From assembly GCA_009922885.1 (NCBI GenBank), contig RFUP01000012.1, positions 1 to 15,765 of the forward strand: a stretch of 15,765 bases of DNA, in the 5' to 3' direction. Origin of the DNA: Paracoccaceae bacterium (lineage in GTDB: Bacteria; Pseudomonadota; Alphaproteobacteria; Rhodobacterales; Rhodobacteraceae). Positions 14,755-15,765 of this stretch are shown here, one piece after another (the stretch's first letter is position 1; each line of letters begins with the position of its first letter). The translations under genes and the position numbers were made by a program. The notes under the pieces were generated by a model. The model worked only from the letters and a program-made list of their open reading frames with translations, was not told the origin of the DNA and searched no databases.

Positions 14755-15765
14755 TTATCCGCGACGCCGCCGACGGCCGCCGTCTGCACCTTCGCCTTTG
14801 GTGTTGAAGCCAACCTGCGGAAGCGAAACGATTTTCGAAAGCTCCGGGAAGGGGTCTTTCGCATGCGGAATGGCGTTTGCGTTGACGAAGTGCTCTTGGA
14901 AACGTGGCTCGATAGCGGTTTCGATCTTCTTGATCTGGTGCACCGTCTTTTCGATCTCGCTGCGTGAAGCCTTGTTCAGAAGGGCAATCCGTGCGCCCGT
15001 TCCTGCTGCGTTGCCGGCGCTGAAGACCTTTTCCAAGGGCACGTCCGGGATCATCCCCAAGACCATCGCATGTTTCGGGCTGATATGGGCGCCGAAGGCA
15101 CCGGCAAGCACCACGCGGTCTACCTTTTCAACGCCCATCTCGTCCATCAAGAGCCGTGCGCCCGCATAAAGCGCGGATTTGGCGAGCTGGATGGCGCGGA
15201 TGTCGCCTTGAGTGACGCTGATCAACGGCCCGCCTTCGGCGCGCGCATCGTGGATCACATAGCTATTCGTGCGCCCTTCGGGAACGCAACGCGGTGTGCC
15301 AACCTGCTCGGCAGAGCCGATCAGCCCCGATGAGTCAAGAATACCTGCGATCCGCATCTCAGCCACAGCTTCGATGATGCCAGAACCACAAATGCCGGTG
15401 ATGCCAGAGCCAGCAACCGCCTCGGAGAAGCCTGCTTCGTCACTCCAGAGGTCCACGCCGATCACACGGAAGCGTGGCTCTTTGGTGACGGGGTCAATCT
15501 CGATCCGTTCGATAGCCCCCGGCGCGGCGCGCTGACCTGCGCTGATCTGTGCGCCTTCGAAAGCGGGGCCTGTGGGCGAAGAGCAAGCCAGAACCTTGGT
15601 TTTGTTGCCCAAAAGGATTTCCGCATTGGTGCCGACATCCACGATGAGCGCGAGGTCTTCGGACTTGTTGGGTTCCTCGGAAAGCGCCACAGCCGCAGCA
15701 TCGGCGCCAACGTGGCCTGCAATGCAAGGCAGAAGATATACACGCGCGCGCTTGTTGACCTGATC
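14755..15765 (-). CDS. RamA/RACo-like corrinoid-activating ASKHA ATPase, C-terminal part
   Basis: The frame is open to the window edge, so the N-terminus lies beyond 15765; 336 residues are visible. They match the ASKHA (DUF4445) part of proteins that reduce inactive Co(II) corrinoid to Co(I) using ATP and an Fe-S cluster. Motifs are LIVDVGTNAEILLG, GPAFEGAQISAGQ, GICGSGIIEAVAEM, VVLAGAFGAHI and FSAGNAAGTGARIAL. An N-terminal Fe-S domain, as in RACo, would be off-window; no cysteine cluster occurs at the visible C-terminus, unlike archaeal RamA. It ends in GGRRRRRG, an Arg-rich tail like that of the pterin-binding methyltransferase. It converges on the hybrid kinase, with two bases between the stop codons. 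A methionine-synthase or methyl-corrinoid reactivation role is inferred from family and neighbours. Confidence 0.88.
   Translation of the reverse strand, partial: DQVNKRARVYLLPCIAGHVGADAAAVALSEEPNKSEDLALIVDVGTNAEILLGNKTKVLACSSPTGPAFEGAQISAGQRAAPGAIERIEIDPVTKEPRFRVIGVDLWSDEAGFSEAVAGSGITGICGSGIIEAVAEMRIAGILDSSGLIGSAEQVGTPRCVPEGRTNSYVIHDARAEGGPLISVTQGDIRAIQLAKSALYAGARLLMDEMGVEKVDRVVLAGAFGAHISPKHAMVLGMIPDVPLEKVFSAGNAAGTGARIALLNKASRSEIEKTVHQIKKIETAIEPRFQEHFVNANAIPHAKDPFPELSKIVSLPQVGFNTKGEGADGGRRRRRG

Overview
The window looks like chromosomal DNA of an alphaproteobacterium, most likely Rhodobacterales (roseobacter group). The reasons are moderately high G+C, a lon gene followed by an HU-like gene, a Ppx/GppA-rlmE pair, and a methylenetetrahydrofolate reductase-like gene followed by a stand-alone pterin-binding methyltransferase. 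It is a gene-dense core/accessory mosaic. I see no insertion sequence, prophage or CRISPR array.

Layout. Bases 1-176 (+) hold the 3' end of an Lrp/AsnC-type regulator that starts outside the window. It is followed by a GMC-family FAD oxidoreductase (233-1822) and a translationally coupled flavodoxin-fold protein (1822-2373). A heat-shock-type promoter precedes lon (2606-5011), which ends in a strong terminator. An HU/IHF-like gene (from 5158) carries an apparent one-base frameshift near its 3' end. Two valine tRNAs follow (CAC at 5677-5751, UAC at 5905-5980). They share promoter-like boxes at identical spacing and each has a terminator-like hairpin. A 62-codon hypothetical gene (6094-6282) converges on a minus-strand pair: the short-form Ppx/GppA phosphatase gene (8217-7105) and then rlmE (7026-6289).

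The second half is one-carbon and signalling DNA. On the plus strand, 8455-10783 encodes a small 'virulence factor' family protein, a divergent MetF-like reductase and a pterin-binding methyltransferase with an Arg/Gly-rich tail, ending in a bidirectional terminator. A minus-strand LuxR-type response regulator (11430-10825) faces away from an operon for a secreted molybdopterin-fold protein without cysteine (11631-12149) and a membrane hybrid histidine kinase with PAS, kinase, REC and HPt domains (12146-14752). At the right edge, on the minus strand, is the C-terminal part of a RamA/RACo-type corrinoid-reactivating ATPase (14755 to beyond 15765). It too ends in an Arg-rich tail.

How they fit together. 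The reductase makes methyl-THF, the pterin-binding protein hands the methyl group to a corrinoid protein (not in the window), and the RamA-like protein would reactivate oxidised corrinoid. This fits a methionine synthase split into separate proteins, or a corrinoid-dependent demethylation route. The sensor kinase, its probable periplasmic partner and the response regulator form a complete phosphorelay inserted between these genes. Its signal and targets cannot be read from the sequence.
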